A stretch of DNA of 64,000 bases, from contig OX637295.1 in assembly GCA_951799445.1 (NCBI GenBank), positions 23,746,001-23,810,000 of the forward strand, read 5' to 3'. The notes under the pieces are model-generated. The model was not told the origin of the DNA and searched no databases. It saw nothing but the letters and a program-made list of their open reading frames with translations. The translations under genes and the position numbers were made by a program. The DNA is from Pseudisothecium myosuroides (lineage: Eukaryota > Streptophyta > Bryopsida > Hypnales > Lembophyllaceae). Below are positions 1 through 10,033 of the stretch, in pieces (within the stretch, counting starts at the first letter, position 1; each line of letters begins with the position of its first letter).

Positions 1-339
1 AGAGATAGTGTATTTTTCCTAAATTAGGGAGTTAACCTATTTGCTGGAAATGAAAAGAAATAACTGTAAATCCTTTGCAAGCTTGTTAGCTGGAGTTAGC
101 ACCGATTTCCCAACTGACACAACTTTGGTAGTGTGGGCACTTAGTAAGTACTTCCAATCAGTTAGTTGGCAATGTGGTTGCTGTGGGCGGGGCCAATGAA
201 GAAATTAATTTGAGGTTACCTGCCTCTTGTATTTTTGTCCTAACAAATTCTGATAGCAAGAGTGGTTTCATGTTAGGTTACCTTGTCAAATTCTTAACAC
301 CAACATTCAAACTGACACAACTTTGGCAATGTGGTCACT

Positions 340-805
340 TATTAGCATTGAGTGTTTGCAATGTGGGAGTGGGGTATTTGGGTGTTGAAGGTGTACTCTC
401 AACCAACACTTGAGATTTTTGAACGCAGATCTTCAAGCATGAGTCAAAGCAAATACGCCTTGCGTAATCTAGTGCCACGATTCCTGTTGCGCTCAACATA
501 CATTACGTGGTGTTTGCCACCTTTGTCTTGGCTGCTCTGCCACTCTTTGGCAACATCAATGGCGTCCTTGGCCGGGGCTTTCTGCTTGACCCCTCTTGAC
601 TTCGTGCGGACTTTCATCTTCTATTCTGTAGCTTGTGGCCCTTCCAATACCGGCAGATGCCCCACTTCCGGATCCACTGAGGCATTGTTGTCTTGTTCAG
701 TGTATTGTTATACATCTTACTTCTAGGATGCATTGCCTCCGTTTGACAAATCGTCTTGGATGCAAAAACTTTCAAATTCTTTGTTGGGTTGATGTAAGGG
801 AACCT
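340..805 (+). pseudogene. Amino acid transporter fragment (GAT1/LHT-like), decayed
   Basis: The translated pieces resemble the last part of plant amino acid/auxin permease family (AAAP) transporters of the GABA-transporter/LHT type. They read YSQPTLEIFE, then KYALRNLVPRFLLRSTY, then remnants of the PFFGDING...GAFGFTPLDFV region, then LLGCIASV and QIVLDAKTF. Only the C-terminal membrane region is present. Compared with the copy at 37100 there is a 5-base insertion near 510 and a 4-base insertion near 574, so the frame shifts. A stop interrupts the last segment after LLGCIASV. The function is lost; an intact parent gene would be a membrane amino acid carrier. The family call is from recognised residue patterns, not a search. 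Confidence 0.7.
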
Positions 806-1699
806 TATCTACAAGCGTCTCTTAAAGTTGTGAGTATAGTTCACATTTGTTAGACAGACCTCAATTTATTATTCAATATAGTTCAATTCTTGTCAATTAG
901 TTGAAAGAATTACAACTAGGTAACAATTTTGGACAGTTTGAGTCATTGCTATTTGTAGTGAAAAGCGTGGGCGGTTTGTGTAACACTGCTTCAAGATTGT
1001 ATGTAGAAGTGATGAGGTATTTTTTAACCCTGCAAGGACATTGAGGCCGTAAGTGGTCAATCAAGATGACTTTCTAGATCACTACAAAAATGAATCCATA
1101 AATCATATCATTTTTGACAATATACCTTGGTGATAGGTCTTGTGCTTTCAAGGTTAATGTTGAAAGGACAAGAGTCATGGGATCTATCACCAAGGTACTT
1201 AGTTGAAAATGATTCAATTTTTAAATCAAAAGTTGCATTCTTCATTTCTACAATAATCTTGAAAGTTAACCATCGACCACTTTTTGGCCTCAACGTCTTA
1301 CTAGGTTTAAGGTACATGCTCCATTGTAAGACTACAATGTTGGTATTACAAATGTCATTCAAATTGTTGAAATGCAAAGTGGTGTTGTATTTTTTTGTTA
1401 ATGCTATGTGTAAATATGAATTTAAATAGATTGTTAATGCAACTTTACGTTGTTGTAATTAATTTGTGACCCCTCATGTTTGAACATTGTTGTTGACCTT
1501 TCTTGCTATAAATATTAGCTCTGGACATAAAAAAAATCTAGACTCATTGAGCCTCATGATTACCAATTGAGTCCATATGAGATTGTGCAATATATAAATT
1601 AAGGTATGCATATCCATTACAGGGCTTCAATTCAATTGTGTCTCTATTTAAACATGTTCAATATTCAAAGATTGAAATGTTAGACAAGTGTAGATAGGA
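806..1699. other. AT-rich spacer with an empty TTAA target site
   Basis: No gene is seen. The single TTAA at 1307-1310 is the empty counterpart of the element inserted at 38606-39368 in the other unit. The short reading frame on both strands at 1108-1429 is not supported by any family resemblance. Confidence 0.5.
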
Positions 1700-2319
1700 G
1701 GGTGAATGCGAGGGTGAATGGAAGAAATACTTGTGCTATTTTTTGCCACACATTGCGTGTTGATTGTTTTTAGGCCATATTTTTTGCATTATGGCTTTAA
1801 ATGACTCAAGATTCATAGGTAAGGGACTCATGATTATTATACACTTTCTCTAAATTTTTTTCATTTAAAAAAATGTTCTATTATCCAAAAATAGCTCTTG
1901 ATGGAAAGGAATTCTAAAATTAATTAATTGTATGTTGTATGGAAGTTTACAAAATGGGCTTCTTTTTGCTTGCATTTCAAAACATGTAAAATATTATTTT
2001 AATGGTTCTTTTGGTAATTGACCATCTCTATTGAATTATTACAAATGGCCAATTATTTAATTTTTAATATTTTTTCTATTTTTTACAAATTAAAAAAATA
2101 TCTATTTTCTTGAGATTTTGCACTTTTTTAGTTCTCCTACTTGAATTTTTTTCTATGCTTTATCTTTCTAGGGTACAATCCTTTAAAGGTGTATACATTG
2201 GTCATATTTTTAAAATCTTAAAAAAAATTATTTTTCTAATTTTAAAGTATTCTAGAAAAATGAATATAATTACTATAAAAACACAACAAAACTATATTAG
2301 TTTTTTTTTGCAATCACCC
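1700..2319. mobile_element. GGGTGAATGC-ended TIR element, degenerate
   Basis: The left end begins GGGTGAATGC and the right end finishes TTTTGCAATCACCC, a diverged inverted match of the 22-bp ends seen intact at 22575-23342. The interior is AT-rich with no transposase. The other unit holds the same element at about 39781-41525, enlarged by later insertions. Confidence 0.5.
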
Positions 2320-2657
2320 GTAAAGTCGTAAACACAATTGGGTTGAGAGTCCATAAGATCATAATGGATATACATACCTTAATAAAAACAAATATGCAAC
2401 AAGGGAACATATATTGTAGATAAAGAACTTGAAAAGTTTATTGCACAAATTGGTGACATATATGGTAGTCCAAATATTGTATTGTTTAAGTTGAAATTTT
2501 TTGAATCATACTAGCTATTGACTAGCCTATATTTGAGAGTACATTGGAGACATGCAATTCTCTTAAACATGTAGGCATGACTTGTTGGAAGACTTGGATG
2601 ATTGTATAAATGATATAATTATTTCATGCCCATGAGACTATTGTAATAAATGTCAAG

Positions 2658-3871
2658 CTAGGGGATGGTTTCTTTATCAAAAATCAGGTTATCAATCTTC
2701 AAATGATCTATGCCATCCATCAAGTCCTTGACTAGGTCCATATCTATTTGGTCTACCCACTCTATGCGTGCCCCTCCACTTTGTTGAGGAGAAAGGGACT
2801 TCACACAACATGTCTGCAACACAAGAGTGTTGACCAAACCAATATCTATATGCAAGAGAATGATGGCAATTTGTTGATGCATATCAAAGGCATCATAGAG
2901 GTTGGCAAGCTCCACATATAGTGTTTGACCATCCACATCATATCGCCAAGAGCTCCATTCTCCATGGTAAAATCTTTGTCCAATTTGAATCTTAATCTTG
3001 AGTTGAAGCTCCACTGGCAATGATTCTATAAATGAAGCTAGAACTTGGCTCTTGTTTCCAATCAAACTTCCATGTCCTCTTGCAAAGTTGTTCTTGAAGT
3101 TGAATATGTGTTGAATTTCCTCAAATGTCTTTTTGGCAATCATCCTTGCTAGAATACGATAGATCACATGAAGCAAGGTCTCAATATGCATGTAGTCGGC
3201 CGCCTAGTCATCACACACACACTTTCTCTTTTATTTCCAACATCATTGCTCTAAGCCCACAAGGTTCATAAATAGGAAATGTAGATAGAAAACTCAAGGT
3301 GAGTCTTTGTAAAGCACATAAGATCTAGTTATAAAATAGTTGTGTATTTAAAGAAGAAACTAATTTAGAAATATGTGTTGTCAACTAGAAACAAGAACTT
3401 ATAGTATAGCAATAAGAATAGATTCATGCACAAGAACAATCTCCTCTAAAGTATGTCATTACAAATAATATCAAAGAAGGTGACCAAGAACACGTGAACA
3501 AGAAATTTTGAAGAGCTCCTCCAAACCAAAGGTTTACACTGCAACACAAGCTAGTAGCTCCAAAACTCAATACATACCATGATCAATTCGTAGAGATTAC
3601 CCAAGTCAACCTTCAAAAATTTCACATGGATGGGCCAGTCCTTCAAGTCCTCATTGTTCATCTGCTCGTTCTCTATATAACACTTGCAGTAATCGAGAAC
3701 CTGTTCCAAAATGTGGCTCGATACATTTGGCAGTGGAATGGGGCTATCAACATCCACACCCACATCCTCAATCACGTTCCTTACAAACTGGGACTGTAGT
3801 ACCACAGCCTCATTGACCTCAAAGATCTCACCACTGGCGCTACTCAACTTCACAAGGCGCTGCGGAGCCAT
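2658..3871 (-). CDS. SKP1-like protein with novel C-terminal extension (copy S1)
   Basis: Predicted 279 residues in two exons, 3871-3578 and 3203-2658, with an intron at 3577-3204 (donor GTATGT, acceptor GACTAG). The intron falls between LYELIM and AADYMHIETLL, the position known for plant ASK genes. Residues 1-98 give the BTB/POZ half (SSASGEIFEV, IPLPNVSSHILEQVL, NEDLKDW, FLKVD). Residues 99 to about 142 match the SKP1 C-terminal helices (LLHVIYRILARMIAKKTFEEIQHIFN). SKP1 is the adaptor joining cullin 1 to F-box proteins in SCF ubiquitin ligases. The usual acidic tail ending WAFE is absent; about 137 unfamiliar residues follow (SLPVELQLKIK, HGEWSSWRYD, HQQIAIILLHIDIGLVNTLVLQ). The ATG at 3871 is chosen because SKP1 homology starts there. 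Activity is inferred, not shown. Confidence 0.85.
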
Positions 3872-4000
3872 GTTCGATTCAAGGCTCTCCATCTCAAAAT
3901 GACGGAGTACGTGAGTATTCTCTAGCTCAAAAACTAACACGGCTCTCTTTGATGGCAGGAGACCTCAAAACTGTGACCAGTTAGAAGGCCTGGGTGGCCT

Positions 4001-4080
4001 CATATAGGCCTGGTTCAATGAAGCCTCGGAAGTAGGATTTTTGGGACTCATAATTAAAGTAGTCTCGAAAGTCAGTTTTG
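4001..4080 (-). promoter_or_regulatory. Promoter of SKP1-like copy S1
   Basis: On the minus strand there is a TATA-like TATATG at 4006-4001, about 130 bases before the ATG. The box AGTCTCGAAAGTCAGTTTTG (plus-strand reading, 4061-4080) lies some 55 bases further upstream. The same pair recurs before every SKP1-like copy in the window. Confidence 0.6.
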
Positions 4081-4441
4081 TTAAATTTTTGGACACTAGC
4101 TGGACTTTTCTTTGGACGAAACAGTGTCAGATTGCAACAGAAAAAAATAGGCTAAAAATAATTTGACTAAGAAATGGCGACAAACAGTAAAGCTTTTTGC
4201 CAAAACACTTCAAATTATAAAAATCTGGGATGAAATTGTCATCTACTATGTGGATGAATGTTGAAATTTGGAGTGCCAATATAACATTTTATGTTGCCAC
4301 TTTGCCACTTTATAAAAATTATAAAAAAAACAGAAATGGTTACTAGTAATACTAATTTTGTAAAATTGATGGAATTCAACAGCTTTGGCATTTTTCAAGG
4401 TGTACCTCCTGAATTGTAAATCTATAGTTATTAGTCTAGTC

Positions 4442-4998
4442 TTAACCCTAAAGCCCTATTATCTCCTTAAAGGATAAAATGGATTTTGAATGTGGGCTCC
4501 TATGGTCTCAATTTTCATTGTGATTTTTTGAAACTTTTTTGGATGATAGAAAATCACATCAAATTTTTGGAAATATAATTTTTAATTCAATCAATGCCTA
4601 ACAGAAAATGTTTTGCACTCCTAAGCCCAAAATGGGGTTTGTCAAGCAATACCAAAAAAATAACTAAAAGTCAAATTAAAACTTTCAAAATTTTCAATTT
4701 TTTATAGAAAATGCTTTGTTCCACTTGGAAAGATTTTGGATTCATTCTATTGGTGGATTAGTAATGAGAAAGTTAAGGACAATCTTGTTTTTTAGGTAAT
4801 CTAAGCATCTTCTTGAAAAAATAATTTGTAGGATTCATTTCTTAGTTCAATTTTCACATATTTAAGAAAAAAATTGTTTGTGAGGGTTTAGTTCACTTGC
4901 TAGAACAATCTCCTAGTTGGAATTATTTTGTTTCAATTCCATCTTAGACCCAAATTCTGATTGTGCCTTCAATGTACATTTGGTCCTCTAGGAGTTAA
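4442..4998. mobile_element. TTAA-flanked TIR element relic
   Basis: It starts TTAACCCTAAAG and ends CTCTAGGAGTTAA, so both ends keep TTAA and a worn CCCCTAAAGG-type inverted repeat. Interior sequence such as AAAATGGATTTTGAATG is shared with copies at 16762, 21552, 28102, 44774 and 57008. It is about 0.35 kb shorter than the intact members and looks internally deleted. No coding sequence. Confidence 0.6.
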
Positions 4999-5847
4999 TA
5001 AATTCAATTCTTGAAATTGGCAATCTTCTATAGATTTTTCCTTGTAGAAAATTCCAATTGAAATACCAACCTATACTTGTCCTAGTTCTTAGAGTTGTGT
5101 GAACTTAATTTTGTAGGGCCAAAATTGCTTCAATTCATGCTTCAAAAAATTAACATTAAATAATAACATTATTTTTTTGGAGCAACACAATTCCAACGCC
5201 AAAAATTGTAGCATATATGTGAATAAAGGTCTATAATCTAAGATATGCATGTATTTATATTTCAAAATGTGTATTAATAATAGTGTGAAAGTATTGGTGT
5301 ATCATCAATTTAAAGAAATTGACACTTAATGATTTAATGACCATCAAACAATTGCAAGATCAAGACTTGATGAGGAGTAAGAATTCAATCATTCATGTAT
5401 CTAAGTCTTGCTAGAAATTAAAGTCGCTTTGTTCAAATTCTTCCCTTGAACTCTTTACCCAACAATCCTATATAACAGATATTTTGTTAAAATAGCGGTA
5501 TTCTACCAATTTGGCACTTGTACATTTAGACTGTGCAGCTTGAATTGTATACTATTTGTAGATTTTAGATTGTGCGGTTTGAAATCTATACTTGTCCTTA
5601 GTGTACTAAAAAGTGAATGAAAAAATGGCATATGGAATAGGCCTTTTCAACAAAATATTTGTTATATGTACTAACTTATCAACATTGTATTTAATCTAAT
5701 TGCATTCCATATATCATACCAAGAGGCTCTTTAATTTGATTTGTCTCTTCTTGTGTAAATATTGAGAATACATGTACCCTATTAGAATTACCTCTTGGAC
5801 TATCAATTTCAAGTTTCTTTTCAACTTTGTGCAATTATTGTGTACTT
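4999..5847. other. AT-rich spacer, no feature seen
   Basis: Shared with 45332-46180 of the other unit. No reading frame with family resemblance and no RNA gene was recognised. Confidence 0.4.
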
Positions 5848-6464
5848 GCAAGAATGAGTGGTTGTTTTTGTTCTATTTTGACCATTTTTAGCCTTTTTTT
5901 TAGGATACTATAAAATTAGAAGAACATTTTTTTTAAATATTAAAAATATGAACAATGTATACACTTGTAAGGAGAACGTAGGAAAAACATTAAAAGAAAT
6001 TTTGAGTAGTTAAACTAGGAAAGTGCTGAATCACAAGAAAATACATACTTTGACGTTTTAATTTGTAAAAAATAGGACAAACAATTTCCCCAAAAAATAA
6101 AAATTGTCCATTTGGGAAGATTCATAGTGAAGAGACTTCACCAAAAGAATGATCTTGAAACCATTATCAATGTTCAAAACAATAGAGCCCTATTTGCATG
6201 TACGTAGAGAACATAAAATAAAAAGGACTCCATAGTACTAAAATCCCTTAAAATCCATTTGTGATGCATTAATTTAATCTATTATTAAATATAAAATGAT
6301 TTTTTCTAATTTCTAAAAAATATGAGGTATGATTACACTCAAGACAAACATCTCCATTAAAAATTTCAACTTCATGTGAGTCATGCTTCAAAAGTTATCG
6401 CAAAAAAAAGCTTTAGCACTCCCTTATTGCCAAATTCCTATACCGATGTTTCTTGCAATGACCC
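5848..6464. mobile_element. Degenerate GGGTGAATGC-type TIR element
   Basis: Begins with TTGCAAGAATGAG and ends GTTTCTTGCAATGACCCA, worn versions of the 22-bp ends at 22575-23342. The interior shares the segment around ATGTATACACTTGTAAGG with other members. Its counterpart is about 46187-46806. Confidence 0.4.
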
Positions 6465-6469
6465 ACCAT

Positions 6470-7306
6470 AGTGCGTTGTACTTTTTTTGTGATCAATTGG
6501 TCTTTTAATGCAAAGAACACCTTGTTAAATTTCTATGCTTGTACAACAATTGGTTTATCTAAGGTAATGTGCTCTTAAAGCAACCCAACTCTAAAAGCGA
6601 CCTCTAACACAGAGGTACATTTTCTATTCTTCAATGTACCCACAATGTACATTTCAGGAGGGGGTCGCTTTTAGTGACCACTGGGTTTCAACTTCAAAAA
6701 TTCATAACTAATTCCATAAAGGTTCAAAAAATATGAAACGACTTGGGTTAGATGCCAATTCCATTTTTCTTCCTACCAAAATTTATTGAAAATTGTTTCA
6801 AGGAGTTTAGGTTCCTCCCAAATGCAATCAGCTCTTAAAAGGTCCCTTGAAGAGCAGATTACCTTACCTTGGTCAAAAACATAATGGCAAGTTCTGGAGT
6901 CTCATTCAGGCCATTGAAAGGCCACGAAAGATGCAGGAACCTCCTTGAAGCATCGTTAATTCTAGCTTTGAAAATTGTCCCCAAGTATGAAATTATTGTA
7001 GGGGTAAGAAATTTCTAATTAAGAAACACAACACGAGTGTAATTTGGAAAGGATTCAACAATCTCAAGCTCACATTTTAGGCAAACCGTATTCAAATAAA
7101 TAGGTGAGGGCTCATTTATATCTTTAAAGTAGCCCATTTGCTTCAATTCTCTTCCAATGCATAAGTTATAAAAATGGTGTATAGAGTTTGCAATTTTTTT
7201 TTTCCGCTGTAGTTTGTTTTGATGACTTTAACTCTTCAAGGCCTAACAACTTCTTGACAATGGAGGTTGTCATTGAATCGTCCCACTTTAATATTTTTTT
7301 GTACAT
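6470..7306 (-). pseudogene. Decayed protein-coding relic of unknown family
   Basis: Minus-strand translation gives long protein-like stretches: from 7306 KILKWDDSMTTSIVKKLLG, then ELKQMGYFKDINEPSPIY, CLKCELEIVESFPNYTRVV, an in-frame TAG, then TIFKARINDASRRFLHLSW, NETPELAIMFLTK. A frameshift lies in the A-run near 7190-7200. An AAGGTA-type element at 6561-6865 cuts the frame after the last segment. The other unit (46800-47343) lacks that element and continues with DKPIVVQE, a stop, and KFNRAFFALKDQLITKK. I do not recognise the family; a former transposon protein or host gene are both possible. Confidence 0.45.
6561..6865. mobile_element. AAGGTA-ended TIR element, present in A only
   Basis: Starts AAGGTAATGTGCTC and ends GAGCAGATTACCTT, an inverted repeat of about 14 bp with mismatches. 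Inside, GTACATT and AATGTAC motifs and GGTCGCTTTTAGTGACC form further inverted repeats. The other unit reads straight through at this point (GGTTTGTCTACCTTGG near 46893-46908), giving the empty site. No target duplication is obvious. About 305 bp, no coding sequence. Confidence 0.7.
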
Positions 7307-7345
7307 GGATGTGTTTGAGATTTTTAATTTTAATTGTACAAAAAT

Positions 7346-8605
7346 AATAAAAAACTACTTTGTCTAATATGCGTGGAATTAATTGTGAAATAAATTGACC
7401 GTTGGATTTTTAGATTATAAAGTGAATGCAAGATACACTTGCTAGGTTGATTGCTTTCTAAATTTTGAATGCTATAATTTTTTAATTTTAATTAAAAAAA
7501 ATTGACCTCTTGATTGTAATCATATTCTTTATTTCTTAGAAATTTTAAAAAATAATTTTATATTTAAAAGTCAATTATGGTAACTTGGCATACTTTGATG
7601 TTTAGGGTTTTTTTATACTATTGAGTGGTTTAAATTCATAAATTTTAGCTAAATTTTTGTGGCATTTTTCTATAGTAGGCAAACATGTTCCTACCAAATG
7701 ACATCTAAAAAACATTATTTTATGTCCTCCACATTGGTGAAATAGGCCTTCTTTGCACATGCACTTCTAAACATTAATAAGAGATGGTTTTGACCTAATT
7801 TTTTTGGTCAAATCTCATTACAAGGAAGTCTTCCCGAATAGCCAATTTTTAGTTTTAGTGGAAAATTGTTCTTTTTACTTTTTACAAAATAAAACATCAA
7901 AATATGTATTTTTTTAGACATATTCTTGGACATAAAATTTCGATGAAGAAAATACATACTTCATAAACATGTACTTCACAAACATGTCCATACTTTACAG
8001 ATATGAATTTCATTTTTGTGATACAATTACGGCATAAAACATTGTGATGTACACGTACATACAATTCTAAAATCTAGGAGAGGGGTGGATTTATGTCCTA
8101 AGACTGAGACCGTGCAAAAGGATTGCAATGCTGACAACTTAACTAAAATAATTGAAGTTATTAATATGAGAAATAGCGTAAATGTCAAAGTGACTTGTCA
8201 AATTCCGCCAATTTATCTGAGATTTGGCATTTGGATCATTTAGTAGACTGAAACTTGCAGGCATTGCAAATGCAGAGGTATTATAGGCAATTTCATTAAA
8301 ATGGCGGTATTCTAAGTGCCATTTCGATGATGTGCCATTTTGACCGTCTTAGACAAGTATAGATTTCAAAATGGGCGTTTGGAACCATCTAGAACAGGTA
8401 TAGATTTCAAAACAGGCCATTTTAAAAGAATATTGCCATTTTAATGAAATTGGCCATTATTATAAAAACCTTCAGACTGAGGCTAGTTCTGTTCCTTTTG
8501 TCGATAGGGGAAAATCATGAAAGGCAGATCATGCATTCATGCATGAGTATGAAGATGAAGATTGACCACTGAACTCCGTTGCAATTGATCGATCGAAATT
8601 CGCAA
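7346..8605. other. AT-rich spacer upstream of the PLATZ gene
   Basis: A GGGTGAATGC-like end (GTGAATGCAAGATACAC, about 7422) marks another worn element whose far end I could not place. Near 8300-8480 the phrases TATAGATTTCAAAA and GCCATTTT recur. No gene is seen. Confidence 0.35.
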
Positions 8606-8610
8606 TGCTA

Positions 8611-8708
8611 GTAATATTATGGACTCGGTAGGACGGAAGTTAATAATATTATGAACCCGGTGGGATGGAAGTTGGTAATATTATGGACTCGGTGGGATGG
8701 AAGTGACG
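8611..8708. repeat. Short tandem repeat, three units, upstream of PLATZ
   Basis: Three units of roughly 35 bases, each carrying TAATATTATG, then a G(A/C)(A/C)(T/C)CGGT core and GGAAGT. The other unit (about 48650-48690) has only one related unit. It lies about 100-190 bases before the TATA-like motif at 8800. Confidence 0.7.
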
Positions 8709-8799
8709 AGCAGATCTAGGCCATCGATCAAGCTTCCCGAAATGAAAATGCAAAATCCGCAGTCCCCTAGATCGTCTCGTCGGGAGGGTCATGCTTCGG

Positions 8800-9025
8800 C
8801 ATAAAAGAGAGAATCACTTGGCCTTCTTTCACAATTTCACAATTGCCACAGCAGTACACAAGTTCTTAGTTTTTCTAGGTTCCAGCTTTTTGCCAAGCTG
8901 TCTAGCCAGCGCTTTGGTTGAGCTTGCTGAATAGAATTGCACTCTTCACGCACATTTGCGTCGTTTGAGCTCAATTACAGGTGCTGGACGATCGATCAAT
9001 TGTATTGCATCATATCCACACTCAG
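8800..9025 (+). promoter_or_regulatory. PLATZ promoter and 5'UTR first exon (A)
   Basis: CATAAAA at 8800-8806 is a TATA-like motif. Downstream the sequence is more balanced in base composition and almost identical between the two units. The segment ends CACTCAG at 9025, followed by GTAAAA, a good splice donor. The matching acceptor is TTTTGCAG at 9959-9966. The start of transcription, near 8830, is inferred. Confidence 0.5.
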
Positions 9026-10033
9026 GTAAAACTTTATTCACTTGGTTTCTCTCAAGCTAGGATGTACTGTATATATAAGAAGCCAGGGTCTGTCATCATA
9101 GCACGTGATGTTAGATACATAAGTCCCTGCAAATCATACGTACACACATATATACCAGGAGCCAGAGTACTGTAAAATTTTGGGGACTTTTTTCTGTCTG
9201 AAATTAAGAATTGTTGTCGAAAAGAACGCATCTGTGCCGGAATATGTTTTCATTAGTCTCACTCATGATATGGTTTGGCTCTTGCAACACAATGATCGAC
9301 CTGGCGTGTAGATTGGGAGAAGTTAGTTCTACTTTAAATTCAGCTTTTCATGTATGCAGAATTGCAGACCCGGCTTCTTTAGGGTATGGAAGGCGACAAA
9401 GTACTTTCTGAGTTTCTGTTGTACAGATGAACCTTGTTTATCAATACTTCAAAGAAAGAGAGGAATGAGATCAATCCTTGAGACTTCCGCTTTTTAAGTT
9501 TCCGAAACTAAATACTTATTAGACCTTGAATTACTAGTACGATGATCCAATTTATCACAAACTCTTTTCGCTCCTTAGCTGGCGTACAATGTATCTTAGA
9601 ATCTAAGAATGCAGCTGAATAGAAATTCTCTATATAGCATGGCTTCTAGTTTCAGAGTGCGCTTTGGTCACCCAATAGCAAACTAATGGCTTTGCTTTAA
9701 CTATGCTGTCTGCTGGTCGACTGTCGCAAAAGGATTCGAGCTGCTTTTTGCGGCAATTCACGTCCTCCCTAGTTTGCTTCAGTGTCTGGCCTTTTTAACT
9801 TTTTGCTTGTGCAGCCTCAGACAATGAGTACTTTTGTAAATAAGAACCATGAATACTTTCTTTTTGCAGACTGATGTGAATTCTTTTAGGGTATTTTGTT
9901 AAATAATTACCGCAACTACATTGCACACCCTTGTTGACATAAACCATGATTAATCCCCTTTTGCAGGGTACTGCTGACGATAATTTTCTACCCATTTGAT
10001 CCTTTGATTCCCCACCTGAATTGCTGTTGCATC

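Noticed and set aside
1108..1429. Overlapping frames on both strands near 1.1-1.4 kb
   Set aside because: Contain the empty TTAA site, change frame between the two units, and show no family resemblance.
9795..9995. Minus-strand frame upstream of PLATZ, identical in both units
   Set aside because: Lies in the predicted 5'UTR intron and its acceptor; conservation follows from the high identity of the whole segment.
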